From Certhia americana (lineage: Eukaryota; Chordata; Aves; Passeriformes; Certhiidae): a DNA stretch of 64,000 nt. Where the stretch lies: positions 28,157,962 through 28,221,961 of the forward strand of contig CM031864.1 of NCBI GenBank assembly GCA_018697195.1, given 5' to 3'. Shown piece after piece: positions 1 through 12,417 of this stretch. Under the pieces are notes generated by a model that was not told where the DNA came from, did no database searches, and saw only the letters and a program-made list of their open reading frames with translations. The translations under genes and the position numbers were made by a program. Numbering within the stretch: position 1 is the first letter of the stretch; each line of letters begins with the position of its first letter.

Positions 1-3000
1 GATCCCAAATAAATCTATTCCTCTTCCAAAAATCTCAGCTGAGGTGTGCTTTTCTTACACAGTGAGAAGATCTCTGTCCCCTGCACACACATAGAGTGTG
101 ATTGTAGCTGCATCATTTTATTAAGAGACAAAACAGAGGAAAATAAAATGATCACACAGCAGCATGGTGAAAGGACAAGAGACAGGTGCTCTTCCCCTAC
201 CTGCAGGGACAGGCTCACAAGACCCCAAAAGATAGGGGGTCATTTGGCATGGGTTGGGCTCCAGCAGCCATTCACACCAGTAGTGGTGAAGCCTCAAAGA
301 GGTGGGAGCAGCCTCAGTTTCCCCTAGCCACATTGTGCCAGCAGCCCTGCACCTGGGATGTGCTGACCTATGTCTGCTTCTCTGCCCTCTCCAGCTCAGG
401 TGCCTTCCCCTCATCCCTGCCCACATCCCGTTTTTCCCCCTCCCAGCAGTCATAGTCGTGCGGCCAGTGGTATAGACAGAGTGGAAAACCACTGAAAGCA
501 CCCGCTGAAATAAAAATCAATGAGTCCTTTCTGATAATAAACATCCCCAAGTGTAACCCAGCCAACTGCTCCTCCAACACGAATATTCATTCCCCTTCAG
601 CTCTTCCATCCCTTGTACATTGCTTTTCTTTCTGTTTAAGATCTGTAACAAGAACTTGGCAGAAACCAGATACAAGTAGGTCAGGAGGCCCTTGTGGTTT
701 TCAAGGCTTGTTTTCCATAACCCATTCTGTCCTGTAACATATTTTGCACAAATGGCTTGGCAGGAGATCTAATCCATGCAGCAAGCGAGCTGCTGAGGGC
801 AGGATGGCAGGCTGTTGCTCATGGTACGGGAAGTCCTGCCTTCTCTTGTGTGTCCCTGTGGTATCCCTGCTGTGAATGGTGAGCACTGGGAACTATCTCT
901 GGGAGCTACCGTGCTTGCCAGGGAGCACTACTGACACACAGCAGATTCCTCTGCTCCTCTCTCCCTGTTCCTGCTTCTGTTTCTCTTCTGTTAGCACTGA
1001 GATCAGGGTGTGAAAAGGACAAGGCTGAGGAACTCCCCATAAATAGATCATAGACATAGGTGTTTCGAAGGAAACAAAGATCTGCTCTGATGTGGTGATC
1101 TACACCAGAATTTCATCCCTTTCTTTCCTCTTGTCCCTTGGACTGTGCAAAGGCCTTTCTAGACGGCTCTCTGCTGAGACATGAGGCCTCTGAGAAGCAC
1201 AGTGCAGAGGGATAAAGAAACATATCCCCATTCAGGGGTTCAAAGTGACACATGTTCACTTCTGCAGCAGAAGTGTCTCCAAGCCAAATCCTGCCTAGGA
1301 CACAGAAGCACTTTGAAGCACTATGAAGGCAAGGACCTACTCTCCCAAGATGGTGATTGGCAGCAGCCTATGGAGCCTCTGTGCACTCCATCCCCCCTAC
1401 AGACACCAATTCTGCACAACCTCAGCATAGACTGGTTCAAATGGGCCTGGCTGTTTGCAGAAAACCTATGTCCAAGGGACCTCATTGTACTGAAGAACAC
1501 CTAGAGCTCCACACCAAGACTGCCAGGAGCTGGTATGGCAGTACCAGTGATGGTCCATGAGCTCAAACCAGATAGCAGGATGTCACAACCCTCCAGCCCA
1601 CAACCTCTTCCCTGAAGTGTTCATTCAGGTATATGGAGAATGTTCTCAACCAGCAAGCCTCTGTTTCTGTAATGAGACTTGCAGAGAAGACATTGGAGCT
1701 GGAGCAGATGTTTCTGGAGACCTGAGATGTAGTATAAACAATCTGCATGCTTAGCTGACGAGTGGCTCAGGGACACCAGCAGGCTCAGAAGCAGTTAGAA
1801 TTTTTCTATTTTTCATTCTGTCCATGTCTGAAGTGATAGGGCAGGTCCATAATATTTCCAACAAGCCATGCAACAGGCTTGCACCTACAAAGGACAGCTG
1901 CCACAGTTCGAAAAAAGCAGGGGGATGGCTCAGGGGACAGAAACTAGAAGACATAAAAATGGACAAAGAAGCACTAAGTCTGTATGATTTTGTTTCTCCA
2001 GGCCATTTGGTCCCAGGTTCCTGTTTCCAGAGATCTCTTCCTTGGGGTGGTGTTCACCCTACCTCCCTCTTTACAATGGGCCAGGTAGACTTTGCTCACT
2101 GCTCAGGGTGGCTCAGGGCACAAAAACATCACAAAAAACTTTCTGGGCATAAGCCAGACCTGTTCCCTCTCTGTCCCTCTGTTTTTCAGAGTTGATTTCC
2201 TCCTTGTGCCAGAGACCCTCCAAAAAGAGAGAAGGAACATAAATGTGCCTCGGGTGTCAAGGGGAGAGAAAAAATAAAATAAAAGACACTGCAACAAAGA
2301 GAGGGCCAAAAAAAATATTTAATCCAAACAATGAACATTGTCATTTCCTCCCACAGTCTGCATTCCCAGTCAACTTCCCTGGGCAAGAAGGGAGAGCCAA
2401 GAATGACCGGGCTCTCTGCCTCACCAGTGTGAATGTGTGTAAGGAAAGGGATGTATCCTGGGGACACGGTGCTATAGCATCACTTTAGCCAGCTCCTGTC
2501 ACATCTCTGGCCTTAAGGACTGACAGTTTCCTGAAGGGGAACAGTGGTTTGGAAGGATGTTGGAGGGATTGGGACAGGGATGGGGAGGGGAAATTTTCAT
2601 GGACCCAAGCTGGGGTGGTGGATGTATTGGGGCTTTAAGTGAACCAGATGTTTAACAAGGCTTTGGGCACTCTTCAAGTCCTCCCAGGGACCTCCCAGAA
2701 TTTTGGAAAGATCTTGCTAGTGACTGAGGTGGGGAGGAAGGGAAGACATCCATCTGGGAGAAGCTGCCCTCTGCCTCTCCAAGGGCTACTGCAACCTGCC
2801 CATACTTTCCTTTGCCCACACATCTTGCCTGTTCCTCCCTGCTACAGGCAGCACCTTCACCTGGGACACAGCTTCTCTTGCATGCCTAAGACCCCTGCAG
2901 CTGTAGCACACTCCAGCCCCCAGGCAACTCAGGTTCGTGTCCCATGGTTTCATGAAGCCTGGTTTGGGCTGACTTCCCCCTGTCACTGAAGGGATGGAGT

Positions 3001-6000
3001 TTCCAATACATCTTCCCACCACTAGCGACTCATCCATCCCAGGAGCAGAATTATTGGTGGTGAAGCTTATGCACAAGGCATGACTCTGAGGGCAGCAGCA
3101 GCTTTTCCAGGGCTGGCACCTGCCCAAATGGTAGTTCCCCTGTTTCTCTGGGACTGCTTTCAAAGTGACAGCTGAGGAGGGCAAAACCACCTTCATCTTC
3201 TCAGCCACATGGCTGCAGTAGCATGCAAACAGTCTGAGCTTGATGCCCAGAATGCCAATTTCCAAAGGGAAAAATGAAAGGACAGTAAAATTCATGCTGA
3301 CATAGAAGCCCCATGAAAGCAAACTATGCACCCTCCTTGGATGGATCGGCAGAGTCACAAAGCCCAGGACCAGTCTATGAGAAAGCATTTTTCTTCTGAA
3401 GGCTGGACTTGACTCACTGAGACTGGGATCTGGCCATTCAATGGCTGTATGCAGATAGAAATGACAAGCACTTTCCATCTCAGTGGCAGATCAGGGGAGT
3501 CTTTCAGCTCCTCAGTTACACAGTTGGCCAGGTGAATGCTGATTGTTTTGGGGACTCCCTGCTGGGCAGGACAATAGCCCCAGGGATGGAGCCAGCCTGG
3601 GAACTGTTCAAGGGTTGTGGAAAAATACTGTGCACAGGCACTGCTCCCTGCATGACATCTCCCAGAATCCTTGAGAGAAACTCCACCACTGAGCACTCGG
3701 AGATGCTTCTGGCTGGGATGCATTGGGATCTAACCAGTCCTTTTTCACATCCTTCCTTTGCCTGCAATATTTTTCCCTCCTTTATTTTTTTTCCCCTTCA
3801 ATTTTTTCTCTTTTCATTCATTTTCTTTCTATTTTGCCTGCTCCCAGCTTTGAGAGCTTGTGTTTTTTTAGCCTATTTAAATTGCCAAGCACTTGACTTG
3901 CCGTTACTATTTTTGTGCCGGCAGCGCAGGGCTCTGGCCCAGCAGTGCCAGATGCTGCACCTCCACGTGCTGACACATGCCCCAGTGAAGCTTCTGTCTG
4001 AACAAACAAGGAAGATGGATGGCCAAGTGGGAGATCCGCTGACACAGCCCATCTCCCTGACTGCCTCAGTGGCACACTGCCTGACCCACCAGCTCCCCAC
4101 CACTCAACACAGTGTACAGCGGCTGCTGCAATTACCTTATTCATTTTTTCCATTTATAAGAGACATTTCAACCAGCCCAGTATCCCCTCTCCCCACTGGA
4201 TGCATATTCTGGCAGCTGAGACCCAGCTGACCATTTCCCTGGATCACATCCGTCACCTTCATGTGGCACAGCTGGACATTGTTTTTTCTTTTCCTTGCCA
4301 GCATCTTAAAGCATCATCAAGTGTTTTAGCAAGTCGCAGATGTGAGCAAACCTTCTCCCACCACTGGCATTGCCTTCTGTAGAGCCACGTGTCTCAAGCA
4401 CAGGCTGAACAGAGTCTGTATGGGTTCTACATTCTCACATCGTCTACCCTTAATAGATTATATTGCCTGTGCCCTCCCTTGCCATGATTCCTGCAAGGCA
4501 AAAATGAGACTGATGCAAGTACAAGGGTTCCTGTGTCTTCAAGGGTAACCAGCATTTTACTTTGTTCTTTCTGCTTGCAAAGACAAAACCATGTGGAGGT
4601 TCTCAGTAAGGCAAAGGCCCAGGAGTCACTGTGTTCCCCAAACACTAGGAAAGGAGCAGGGACAGAAATCCCCAAACCCTGTTCCTGGCTCTCCTGAGCC
4701 TTGAGTCCAATTAGTCATTTTTTATTTTCCCTTCATATGTTTTTCCAATGTAATTTGGAGCATGAGTTGTTAAGTTTCCCCAACAAGTGTTGCCATAGGA
4801 ACCTGTATTTGTTTAGGGTGGGGTACGGTCACCAGCTGGGTAAGAGGAGGGGGCAGTTAGCCCTGATAGGTGCAGTGAGAGACTGGGAGCCTCTCCTTCC
4901 CCATCCTGTTCCTGCCTCTGTCCTCCCTCCACCTTGCATGCAAGATCGGGAAATCATTTCAGACCTGTGCAGCCAGGATGGGCAAACCTCCCCATAATTG
5001 TATGGAAACTACCAAAGCAACGGGTGTTGTTTTGCCAGTGAGTCATGACATATGGAGCAAAGATCAAGGAAAAACGCCACTGTGTGGAAGGCTGCAAAAG
5101 CAAATCACACCCAGAAGAGCCTTTCCCTTCCAGAGGCCCTGGCTAGTCCCGACTGCATCCTCGCAGCTGCCAGCCCAAACATCCCTGCCCTGGCCCTCCT
5201 GGTGTTCAAAGCTGCTTGGAGACTGAGAAACTTTCTTTGACCACAATAATTTAAGACCCACCTGATGCTTTTTAGTGGAAGAGGAGTATTAATACTGTTG
5301 CCTTGAAGAAATTGCACGCTGATCTCCTCCAGACGTGGTTTGTGACAGCAATGATTGGAGTCAAATCCCTTCTTGTATTTGAATGAGCTACCTAACTCGG
5401 CTGTGACTTGATTTCCCAGCTATGTGCTCAGAAAGGTGTGCTCTTTCTTCTGCTCTTCCAGAATCTTCCAGGCTAATGCAATCTCTCTGTGGCTGCCTGA
5501 ATTTGGCCTGTGGCCTGTGCTACTGACAGTGGAGGTCAGAGTTGGTGGTTTGCCATAATCCCTGATACTGCTTCCTGAAGTGAGCCTGTGTTGAGCCCAT
5601 TTCTGGTTTTGGCATGGCTTTTTCATGTGAATTACTGATATTATCACCAGGCCCACATGTTGGCTTTGGCACAGTGGGTGCAGGGCTATTGCGGTGCAGT
5701 GACATTTTTCAGTAGGCTCTCATTCCATTTAGGAATGCTACATGTGAGTGTCCATCATCTAAGGCTGAGTCTGGGCATTTTTGGGAGCTCAGTTGTTGTT
5801 TGGGGCCAACCAGATCCAATGAAATGGGTCAGTTGCTTCCATGGACAACAGGATAGCCTGCTTTCCAGCAAGAGTCCTGTTCAGTCTGGAGATGAGAAGA
5901 CTCTGTGGAGGCCTTAAAGCAACCTTCCAGGACTTTTTGCAGGGGCATGTGTAAGGGGTAGTGGCTTTAAACGGAAAGAGGGTGGGTTTGGACGAGATAT

Positions 6001-6828
6001 TAGGAGGAAATTTTTTGACTCTCAGGGCAGTGGGACACAGGCACAGGTTGTCCAGAGAAGTTGTGACTGCCCCATCCCTGGAACTGTTCAAGACCAGATT
6101 GGACAGGGCTTGGATACTTGGTCTAGTGGAAGATGTCCCTGCCCATGGCAGAGGTGTTGGAATGAGATGGTCTTTAAGGCCCCTTCCAATCAAAACCACT
6201 CCATGATTCTATGATTCTGATAGAAAATGTCCTCCTGGAGGTCAGCCATGGTTGCTGGGCCAGTAAGTACAATCACAGAGCCCAAAATGAAAGAAGCATT
6301 TCATTACTAATCACTCCATGAATGAATGGCTTCTCCATCCTGTAGCTAGTTCAGTGGCTTCTTGGCAGCACCGGTGTAGATCTGTGATAAATAAACCTTG
6401 GCTGCAGACCCCTCCTGACACTGCCTTGTGGGTGCTTCCCATGCACATCGCTGGGCACAGCCATTCCATGGGATAGCTTCTCAGCCATCGCTGGCTGCTT
6501 CTCAGCCCAAATTGCTTCTTCTCTGATCAGTTGACTCATGTAAATAAACAACAATAAACTGGTTTTCTGAATGGCTGGACATGCCATTTAACATTTCTGA
6601 CACAATTTCACGATCCTCTAGCTGCTGCCCTTGGAACACCCACTCCTCCATCCACACCAGCTGGGATGGTGTGCCCTTTGCTTTGATGCTGCCCTTTGGC
6701 TTTGAAGACGGAGCAGTGTATGGTGGAAGTGGGCATAGGGGCCTTGCTGAGGACCTGGGACCTCTAGTTTTGAGGGCAACCTTATGCTTTTGAACAACCT
6801 TTCACAAAGCCTTGTTCCTCTGTCTTAG
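1..6828 (+). other. PAPPA2: PAPPA2 intron (3' part)
   Basis: This stretch precedes the penultimate PAPPA2 coding exon and ends in a normal acceptor (pyrimidine-rich tract, then TTAG at 6825-6828). I found no coding exon in it: the open frames are short and show no recognisable protein. It contains one CR1 3'-end fragment near 5925-6220. The rest looks like unique or anciently decayed intronic sequence. That it is intron is inferred from the exon it leads into; the upstream exon is outside the window. Confidence 0.75.
5925..6220 (+). mobile_element. CR1 LINE 3'-end fragment
   Basis: The segment has the typical layout of an avian CR1 3' end: a GATATTAGGAGGAAATTTTT block, then CAGAGAAGTTGTGACTGCC, CATCCCTGGAACTGTTCAAG and GAGATGGTCTTTAAGGCCCC, ending in the short repeat ATTCTATGATTCTG. 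The orientation is plus. It is 5'-truncated, as nearly all CR1 copies are, and substituted along its length, so it is an old insertion. It lies in the PAPPA2 intron. The exact left edge is uncertain by some tens of bases. Confidence 0.88.
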
Positions 6829-6927
6829 CCCTTCCAAGCAGATGGCTGGTGTGACACCATCAACAACCGGGCATACTGCCAGTATGATGGCGGGGACTGC
6901 TGCTCCTCCACACTGTCCTCCAGGAAG
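6829..6927 (+). CDS. PAPPA2: PAPPA2 penultimate coding exon (Lin-12/Notch repeat)
   Basis: Thirty-three codons read [13 protein letters not shown] and onward to SSRK. The acceptor is TTAG at 6825-6828 after a pyrimidine tract, and the donor is GTAAGT at 6928. Four cysteines with the DGGDCC motif mark a Lin-12/Notch repeat. The exon begins and ends between codons. Confidence 0.9.
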
Positions 6928-8905
6928 GTAAGTGAGCACCTCTCGTGGTCTTGGCCAAGATCTGTGGATTCAGGGGTGACTGCTATCTACGTTCTTTGGC
7001 TTTGCTGACTGTGGAATTGAGCCTGCAATGTAACTCTCCCATGAACGGAAAACAAATGGACGATTTTAAACCAATGCCAGCTGAAGCTGATGGACATCAT
7101 CACACTGATTAGGAGCAGAGTTTGGACTCAGGCCAGCATGATTGAAACCTCAGCCCAGCTCTCACTGAGGTTCATGGGATTTCCTCTTGTTTTAGGAAAT
7201 GTGTCCCAAAGAAATTACTTCCACAGGACATAGTGCTAGACATAGTGAGTCAGAAGTCACCTTGTGTAATTGAGCAGTCTCAGGGGATTTTTGGTATGGT
7301 CCACTGGCATCTGCTACAAGTGATGTTTTCTTCCCTCTCGGAGGAGGGAAGGAGTGTAGGGGGAGCAACTTGGTGCTGGGGTTGCACAGACCCTTCTTTG
7401 TCTCCCATCACAACCTTCCCTCCCACCTAACTTGCTATCCAGCACTCACAGCCCATTCTTCCTAATCACATCCAAGAGCAAAACAAATCACAGGGCATGA
7501 AATGATTTCTCACTGCGAAAATATGTGAATTTGGATCTTCTCATCTTTGTTGTGGAGCTTGAATCATTTCTCCTTTCATCACACATATATACACAGAGAA
7601 AAAGAAAAATAAAATCCTGGGAAGATCCACTTGAGATAGGAAAGAAGAGGCTTTACACCCAAGTGATGAGTGAAATCCCCACAACAATATCATGACATCT
7701 TGGAGCAAGGCATGGCCAAAATAAAGGATGGGTTCACAGTGGAAAGTAGGGGGGTGGAGGTGGGTGGTTCAGTCCCATGGCTCTCAGGAGACCCAGACCC
7801 AGCTTGCAGCTCCCACAGGTCCCATATCTTCCACTCAACAAGCCTCCAGAACATCTCTGTTAAGGCAGATGGAGAACAAAAAAAAAAAATTCCCCAAAGT
7901 GCTCCCGCCCTTCTTTTCCAGATCCAGTCTGTGAAAATCAAATGTGTTTTCACAGTAAGAAAAACTCCTGGCTCTGAGCCTGGTGTGTATAAAACCTCTG
8001 AAGAAACTGTTTTCTCAGCTCCCATGGCTCTTTACCAAGCCACTGTCAACCAGGAGTCGCATGTTCAGTATGTGCCCTCCCTCCTTTCTCTGCTACCACC
8101 AGATAAGGGGACAGAGGCTTGCTTGGTCACATGCAGTTGTTGTAGAGAAAGTAATGTGCAATGAGCCTCCCAATCTGCACAGGGTGTCTCAAAGGTGCAC
8201 AGCTTATGAGTGACCCTAGATGAACCCACTGCCGGCCCCAAGGAAGGCTGTTCCTGCTCACAGAGCCTCCATCCTGCCTGGCTTTCCTTAATCCACCATG
8301 CAAAAGGGCAATGCACCTACCCTGGCTTTTATGTTGGGCAGTGTGGAGGTCAGCTTTGCACTTGAGAGCTTGGTTGAGTTCCTCTAAGTGCTGCAGAAGA
8401 CAAGGCTATGTTATCTTTATGCTTTGCTGGAAGAGTCAGGAGTAGTTCACAGGTTCACAGGATGTGGATGAAGGGTTTTCTAATAGGGACCAAAGTAAAA
8501 CTTCAATCTGGAGGTGCCTCACCACTTCCAGGCCTAGTCTGAATGTCTTACACTCATCAGAGGACACTTCTTCCCAGGGTTTGTCATTTGGGGCACAAGA
8601 TTCAACCTGAACTTTGGCTGCAAAATTCGAAACACATTAACAAAAAGGAAAAGGCTAAGAGCAAAACTCATCTGGGGACAGGTTGTATCAGAGCCCATTC
8701 CTCAGTGAACGCAAAGCCTGGCAGTGACAACAACAGGGCTTGTCTGTTTATCCATAGCAGGGTGGAGGGGCCTTGTGGGGGCATAGGGGTGTCCCAGGGT
8801 GGAGACTGAGATGTCCCTTTGTTCTCCCAGGTGATCCCATTTGCTGCTGACTGTGACCAGGATGAATGCACCTGCCGTGACCCAGCGGCCGAAGAGAACC
8901 AGTAG
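6829..8905 (+). CDS. PAPPA2: PAPPA2 C-terminal coding exons (pappalysin-2, partial)
   Basis: Join of 6829-6927 and 8831-8905: 57 codons plus TAG. Pappalysin-2 is a secreted metzincin metalloproteinase that cleaves IGFBP-5 and IGFBP-3 and so frees insulin-like growth factors. Only the extreme C-terminus is present. The first exon carries a Lin-12/Notch repeat ([12 protein letters not shown] then QYDGGDCC), the calcium-binding module near the end of pappalysins. The second encodes the tail beginning [15 protein letters not shown]. Both junctions are phase 0 with GT-AG sites. PAPPA is the main alternative; the choice of PAPPA2 rests on the neighbour being ASTN1 (human PAPPA sits next to ASTN2). 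The catalytic domain and start lie upstream of the window. Confidence 0.88.
6928..8830 (+). other. PAPPA2: Last PAPPA2 intron
   Basis: A 1.9-kb intron with donor GTAAGT and acceptor CTCCCAG. It holds an A10 run near 7880 and an open frame at 7670-8164 that resembles no protein I know and is probably chance. I see no clear repeat or RNA gene in it. Confidence 0.85.
8831..8905 (+). CDS. PAPPA2: PAPPA2 terminal coding exon with stop
   Basis: Twenty-four codons plus TAG at 8903-8905. The exon encodes [20 protein letters not shown] and then EENQ. The cysteine-rich, acidic tail is characteristic of the pappalysin C-terminus. The acceptor is CTCCCAG at 8824-8830. Confidence 0.9.
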   Translation: MIPFAADCDQDECTCRDPAAEENQ

Positions 8906-9337
8906 CAGCACCATGAGGGGCCTCTCTCGGTCAGGAGGAGCGAACAGGCAGCAGCGGGGCCATGGGAATGGTGGGGGAAAGGGGGCAGGAACGTGAGGGA
9001 GAGCCGGGCAGGGGGATGGTGACTGCACACAGAGGGCTTGGGTCCAGGCCACCAAGGAGCCCAGGAGGGCAGGAATGTGGTCCCCTCCCCATCACTGCTC
9101 CCTCCAGAACCCACACAAGGCACTCAGCCAGGGGTCTGGGGCTGCCTCAGCCACATGCGGGGCTATGGTCCATCCACACTGAGAACCCAGGTGCTGCCAT
9201 GGATGTTTGTCCTTGTCCGGCTCCTGGGTGTCTTTCTTTGCTCTGAATTTTGTCACTATTCACCCCTCTCTGTTGTACAGACTTCTTATAGCAAGGTCGA
9301 GGTAGTTGTGATCTCTCTGCAAATATTTAAACTTAAT

Positions 9338-9386
9338 TATATCTATATACATATATATAATATATATCTAAATATATATTATATTT
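9338..9386. repeat. AT-rich simple repeat
   Basis: Alternating TA/AT sequence with short interruptions, built mainly of TATATA and ATATAT, within the probable PAPPA2 3' UTR. Confidence 0.85.
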
Positions 9387-10408
9387 TCTTTGCTCTTGAT
9401 GAAGCTGAGAGAAGATATCCTTTATCACACACCCATGCTGCTCTGAAGTACAAACCATTGGGAAAAGCGCAAGTCAGGGCGCAGGTCAGGGAGGAGCGGT
9501 GATTTTCCCCTTCCTTCCTGAGAGGAAGCTGGAAGGAGGACAGTGAGAGAAGCCAAACATCCACATCATGCCAGGAGAGAGCTCTCCAGGCATGGAGGCA
9601 ACCACCTCAAGGTGATTTGGGCATCTTGCAGGGACCAAGTTTTGCCCTTGGTATTTGCCAGTGCTTTGCCATGTTCTGCTTAGGGTGTGGATCAGGATCA
9701 GGATTCTGGGGTTGAGAAAAAATGTTATTGTGCCCTTGAATCATCCCAGTGAGCAAGGGATTCCAAGGGCACCACAGGCATCCATCACACACTATTTTAG
9801 AGCCCTTTGGGCAGGGTTATGTGTCCATGGGGGTCACTGCATGGTCAATAGCAGCAGACTCAGCATGCTCCCTCTCTGTCTCACTCCCCCACCTACTGCA
9901 CACCCAACTGGATGTAGAGGCCAAACCAGTGTAGCTATGTGATGCTTGAATGAAGGATGCTGAGGTGGTCCTTCTTTTCTTTCCCCCAATCTGAGCTCCA
10001 ACTTAGTTGTGTTGTCAGCAGCTCCCAGAGGAGACTCGACCCTGTAATGCTAAAAGGACAAAAAAAAAACTGTCAGGAGACTTTGAGAATCATCTTTTCT
10101 CATTGAGATTTTCCTAAGTATTAGTAGTATTATTATCTCTGTCCCAGCTCCTTACACTGGACATACAGTTGCTGACTTCCAAGAGGCTCTTGCTCCTGTA
10201 GGCACTAAGTAAAAATCTACAGATTCAATTCTGGCCTCAAAGAAGCGAAGCAAGGAACTCTGCCCCCATAACTGATTCCCAGAAGCTCAGCTTGGATCCA
10301 GCCACATAAAGGGTGCAATTGGGAAGGTGTCTGGCTATAGCTGGGATTACCACCGATGGTTTTGTGCTGTAAAGAAGCAGAGAAAAGGGATAGAAAGAGG
10401 AGAGGAAA

Positions 10409-10454
10409 GCAGAGGAAGAACCACAGAGTAAGCAGAGGAAGAACCACAGAGTAG
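10409..10454. repeat. 23-bp tandem duplication
   Basis: Two adjacent 23-base units begin GCAGAGGAAGAACCACAGAG and differ only in the last base (TAA against TAG). The near-identity points to a recent replication-slippage or duplication event. Confidence 0.9.
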
Positions 10455-11562
10455 AAACTCATTGCTCACCCCAGGTGAGCTGCAGGCTGGGACAAAAGGA
10501 CTACAGGCTGCCCAGCTGTGTCCTGCCTGCCTGGCCTGTGCTGTTGGATACAGGCTTCCAGCCAGAGTTTGTCTGGTGAAGGAGTGCTGGAGTGAGGGTG
10601 ACACGGTGTGGAGAGACCAGGAATTTTCAAAGCATTGTTTAGCTTCCACTAGCTCTATCCTGTCCTATTTTGTCAGGAATTTCCTACGGTTGTGTTTAAC
10701 TGGAGGATCCGAGTAGTGGCAGAGGTGCTCAGACACCCTACCAGCATCTAGGCAGGAGGTGTCTTGTCCTTCTCCAAGCCCTTTCCTGACCCCAAGTGTC
10801 CCCATCCACCTGGCCTAGGCCAGGTGATTTTTTGAGGAGGTGGGAGACAATGAGCCCCATCTCCTCTTGGGACACTGACACTTCTGTTCTCATAATGCAC
10901 AGGTGACACCACTGTCAGTTGGGCAGATAGCAGCAATATTTGGTCAGATATCCACTTTTCAATAAAAAAACCCCCAACTTTCATGCAACCCAAGGAAATT
11001 CAAATAATAGTTGGCCCAACAACCTCAGGGATGTGCAGCTCAGGCAGCCTGTCCTGCTCCACCAGTGCAGGAAATGGGAGATCCAGGGGTAACAACACAG
11101 CAGAAGTGGGGTTCTGGCAGTTCCCCACAGCTGGGGACAGTGGGGACGTGGGATGAACATGACATGTAGAAGCAGAATTTCCAGTCACAGCATCTTGCTA
11201 TGACAAACCCTTCCCTGTCTGGGAATAATCATGACAATCAGACCCTGCATGCCTATGTGTTTACATTCCAAATTTGTATACTTTTAGCATGAAAATCCTG
11301 GTTTTTTTCTCTGCTCACCTGTGTGTGCAGGGAAGGGACTGTGCCTCATGGAGAGAAGAACTGGGATGTTGGGGATGGGAAGTGCTGGCTTGGCTGGTAG
11401 ACATTTGTGCTTCTCATGATCAGATTCTACGTACTGAAATATTGTTCTTCTATAGCGACACTGAGTGGTTTTTGTCCCCTTTAGGGTTTTATTCACAACG
11501 GAGGCTGCTGTGATTTTTATTTTTTTGTATTTGATAATTATTTTTTATAAAAATCTATGAAA

Positions 11563-11568
11563 AATAAA
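11563..11568 (+). terminator. PAPPA2: Candidate PAPPA2 polyadenylation signal
   Basis: AATAAA lies in an AT-rich context about 2.66 kb after the stop codon, followed by a T/C-rich stretch. It is one of two good candidates for the PAPPA2 mRNA end. Confidence 0.4.
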
Positions 11569-11910
11569 TAATCTTCTCATCCTCCATCTCTCTTGCCTCT
11601 TTGATTTACCCAAAATGGGGCAAGGGAGGTGGTTTGCTTGTCCCAACACCTTCAGTCTGACATATTCTCCTCTTCTCAAACCACAGACTCCCAGAACAGT
11701 TGCAGCCCAGTTGGAGATTTCCTTTGGGTTTTGGGAATAGGGGGGGTACTCACCTCCAATGCCACCCCCTAATTCAAGACTGCTACCCAGGCACCTTTTG
11801 CTCTGCCACCAGCTGCAAGAGCACTTTTGATGAAAGTCTTCTTTGGTTATGCTGCAAACTGGTCCAAGGCTTGTCACTTTTTATAATCAATCCACTTAAA
11901 ATGTAGGGAA

Positions 11911-11918
11911 GTGTGTGC

Positions 11919-11966
<48 letters not shown>
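11911..11966. repeat. (TG)n microsatellite
   Basis: About 28 TG dinucleotide units with a few GC interruptions (CGTGCG near the start, GCGCGC near the end), ending in TTTTT. It lies just upstream of the 12074 AATAAA and 400 bases from a CA tract of opposite sense. Confidence 0.95.
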
Positions 11967-12073
11967 TTTTGTATATGTACTCCCCACCTCTCTGGGAATG
12001 GGGACCAGAAGGTGGCCCACACTAAAGCCTGATGACCATGTGGCATCTTGTCAACAAAATTAAAACCCAATAC

Positions 12074-12079
12074 AATAAA
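12074..12079 (+). terminator. PAPPA2: Candidate distal PAPPA2 polyadenylation signal
   Basis: AATAAA within ACAATAAAGTTACTTTATG, followed by a T10 run. The downstream U-rich element makes this the better-formed of the plus-strand candidates, though it lies beyond the TG repeat. Confidence 0.45.
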
Positions 12080-12369
12080 GTTACTTTATGCTCTGGGGAT
12101 TTTTTTTTTCATTGTTTTTTTAAGTGACCAGGTAAATTTTTTACCTATATGGACTGAGAAACACCAAAAAGCCCTTGTGCTGTGTTTAAACACTGCTCTT
12201 ATTTCTCTAGCCATCTCTGATGCTCCTCATTGGTCTTTTCTTCATGTCTGGTTTTTGCACAGGGATTCATTCCCAGAGAACTGAATCTCCTGGTGACATC
12301 AAATCTCCTGTCTAGGGCAAAGTTCCCCAAATCATGCACTCTGGAGAGGAGCCAACAGCAACCCTTCCA

Positions 12370-12417
12370 ACACACACACAGACACACACACACATACTCT
12401 CACACTCACATACACAT
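12370..12417. repeat. (CA)n microsatellite
   Basis: An interrupted CA repeat with imperfect units (GACACA, TACTCT, CACTCA). It is complementary in sequence to the TG tract at 11911-11966. Confidence 0.9.

Larger units (their letters stand above)
8906..12100 (+). other. PAPPA2: Probable PAPPA2 3' UTR and downstream flank
   Basis: No further coding exon follows the stop. AATAAA hexamers in the sense orientation lie at 10961-10966, 11563-11568 and 12074-12079. The last is followed within about 25 bases by a T-rich run near 12101-12120, a good arrangement for cleavage, so the 3' UTR could reach about 12100 (3.2 kb). A shorter form ending near 11590 is also plausible. The region holds an AT-rich tract, a 23-bp tandem duplication and a TG repeat. 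The extent is inference; transcripts are needed to fix it. Confidence 0.5.

Noticed and set aside
2786..3478. 230-codon open frame on the minus strand
   Set aside because: No similarity to a known protein and no supporting signals; consistent with a chance open frame.
3532..4230. 232-codon open frame on the plus strand
   Set aside because: It contains a low-complexity phenylalanine-rich stretch from a T-rich tract, has no recognisable domain and no splice context; not coding.
7670..8164. 164-codon open frame inside the last PAPPA2 intron
   Set aside because: It resembles no known protein, has the composition of noncoding DNA and lies between two firm PAPPA2 exons; most likely chance.
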